DNA of 43,734 nucleotides, from positions 213,062-256,795 of the forward strand of contig NZ_GL636070.1 in NCBI RefSeq assembly GCF_000186445.1. The letters run 5' to 3'. This DNA is from Streptococcus agalactiae ATCC 13813 (GTDB taxonomy: Bacteria; Bacillota; Bacilli; Lactobacillales; Streptococcaceae). Position numbers and translations under genes: made by a program. Below, piece after piece: positions 42,881-43,734 of this stretch. How positions within the stretch are numbered: position 1 is the stretch's first letter; each line of letters starts with the position of its first letter. The notes under the pieces are model-generated. The model saw nothing but the letters and a program-made list of their open reading frames with translations. It was not told the DNA's origin and searched no databases.

Positions 42881-43657
42881 TTACATGTAATTGTTATTAG
42901 TTAAAATTTTGGTGAAGCTACTGTATTGCTCTTTAACAACATTATCAATATTATGATCTGTTAATACAAAATCAATATCGTCTAATTGATAAAAAGTATA
43001 AAAATCATATTTACCAAATTTTTGGCTATCAACTAAAAGGAATTTTTCAAAGGAATTATTAAGAGCAATGCGCTGGATTTCACCTTCTCCCTCGTCGTAA
43101 GTAGCGATAGACTTTTCAAAAACACCATTACTACTAACGAAAGCTTTTGAAAAATTAAGTGATTTAATAGAGTTAATAGTAACAGAACCGACAAAAGCAC
43201 CAGTAATCTCTCTGTACTCTCCTCCTACAAGGATAAGGTCAAGTGTTGAACTTTGATTCAGAATATTGAAAACAGGAAGGCTATTGGTTACTACCCTAAT
43301 TTTAAAATCAAGTAATTGCGTAGCTAATTTCTCTAAGGTTGTTCCAGGCCCAATAAAGATTGTTTCACCATCATTGATGAATTGTTTTGCAAATTGGGCA
43401 ATTTCTAATTTTTCATTTGTTTGAATATCGTATTTTTCAGTGTTTGATTTTTCATAATTTTGTGGAATTGGTGATGCGTTTACTTTTTGTGCACCACCGT
43501 GGATGCGTATTAACAGTCCTGCTTTATCTAATTCATCCAAGTCACGCCTAACAGTCATGTCTGATACATCAAGTTCTTCCATGATTTCATTAACAGTGAC
43601 AATACCATTTATATTGACTTTTTCTATTATTTTTTGTAATCTTTCTCGCTTTAACAC
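42881..43657 (-). CDS. DeoR-family transcriptional repressor (LacR-like)
   Basis: A 258-residue repressor: DeoR helix-turn-helix (residues about 5-60, RLQKIIEKVNINGIVTVNEI then ELDVSDMTVRRDLDELDKAGL), followed by the sugar-phosphate sensor domain (FIGPGTTLEKLATQL, VVTNSLPVFNIL, LVGGEYREITGAFVG, LVDSQKFGK). The family binds phosphorylated sugars; sequence style is close to LacR of the tagatose pathway. The start is GTG 43657, with AGGAGAGG 5 bases upstream. An extended -10 TGGTATGAT lies at 43696-43688 on the minus strand. The genes it controls are probably beyond the right edge. Confidence 0.82.
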   Translation of the reverse strand: MLKRERLQKIIEKVNINGIVTVNEIMEELDVSDMTVRRDLDELDKAGLLIRIHGGAQKVNASPIPQNYEKSNTEKYDIQTNEKLEIAQFAKQFINDGETIFIGPGTTLEKLATQLLDFKIRVVTNSLPVFNILNQSSTLDLILVGGEYREITGAFVGSVTINSIKSLNFSKAFVSSNGVFEKSIATYDEGEGEIQRIALNNSFEKFLLVDSQKFGKYDFYTFYQLDDIDFVLTDHNIDNVVKEQYSSFTKILTNNNYM

Positions 43658-43734
43658 AATGACCTCTCCTACCTCTTCATTATATATATCATACCATAAA
43701 TAGAGCTAAAATAATAATTTTGAAAAAAATAAAC

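Noticed and set aside
1..43734. CRISPR arrays, tRNA or rRNA genes, insertion sequences, riboswitches
   Set aside because: Looked for spaced repeats, cloverleaf and rRNA-like sequence and transposase motifs in gaps and frames; nothing convincing was seen. Only the serine recombinases indicate mobility.

Overview
The window reads as a stretch of chromosome from Streptococcus agalactiae (group B Streptococcus), or a very close relative. It is low-GC, and it carries a combination of loci typical of that species: a pst phosphate operon with its own two-component pair, an rgfB/rgfA/rgfC-type locus, an LPXTG-anchored cyclic-dinucleotide phosphodiesterase (cdnP-like), relA-dtd, and a zinc lipoprotein plus histidine-triad pair (adcAII-shtII-like). 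Species and gene names rest on recalled synteny and motifs; no database search was run.

Left end (1-5.7 kb): an accessory segment. A very AT-rich, tightly overlapping operon encodes the C-terminal part of a radical SAM/SPASM protein, an APH-fold small-molecule kinase, a Nudix hydrolase and a UDP-N-acetylhexosamine 6-dehydrogenase. The dehydrogenase loses its 3' end at about 3.20 kb, directly against a large serine recombinase gene that has lost its 5' end. A second, complete serine recombinase follows, then a chromosomal Nudix gene that is also 5'-damaged. This looks like a composite or decayed mobile element with a carbohydrate-type cargo of unknown product.

5.7-10.1 kb: the Nudix remnant, a GNAT acetyltransferase, a TipA-like MerR regulator with a classic 19-bp-spacer promoter, a MepB-family gene whose natural start codon appears to be ATA, prmA, rsmE and a P-loop kinase. 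The last four overlap end to start.

10.1-16.7 kb: the phosphate operon pstS-pstC-pstA-pstB-phoU-response regulator-sensor kinase, behind a promoter with two tandem 11-bp Pho-box-like repeats. PstS has its two sequence halves in swapped order compared with the canonical protein.

16.7-24.7 kb: a one-polypeptide glucose/maltose-type PTS permease with a promoter-proximal cre site, then rgfB, rgfA, a wrecked rgfC kinase gene, an ABC exporter pair and a membrane acyltransferase.

24.7-31.1 kb: a mannose-family PTS operon (IIA, IIB, IIC, IID), then after a terminator a YesM-type kinase, an AraC-type response regulator and a solute-binding protein with no ABC permease. The layout resembles three-component sugar-phosphate sensing systems; an in-phase direct repeat (21 bp apart) lies in front of the PTS operon. 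The pair corresponds to what I recall as FspSR of group B Streptococcus.

31.1-36 kb, minus strand: a previously easy-to-miss 39-codon membrane peptide gene, a P-loop kinase, an M42 aminopeptidase, an NrdI-like flavodoxin and the cell-wall phosphodiesterase. 36-42.6 kb, plus strand: relA, dtd, and the zinc-controlled adcAII-shtII operon with an AdcR-like operator beside a near-consensus promoter. The window ends with a minus-strand LacR-like DeoR regulator. No rRNA, tRNA, CRISPR array or insertion sequence was seen, and no gap exceeds 300 bp.
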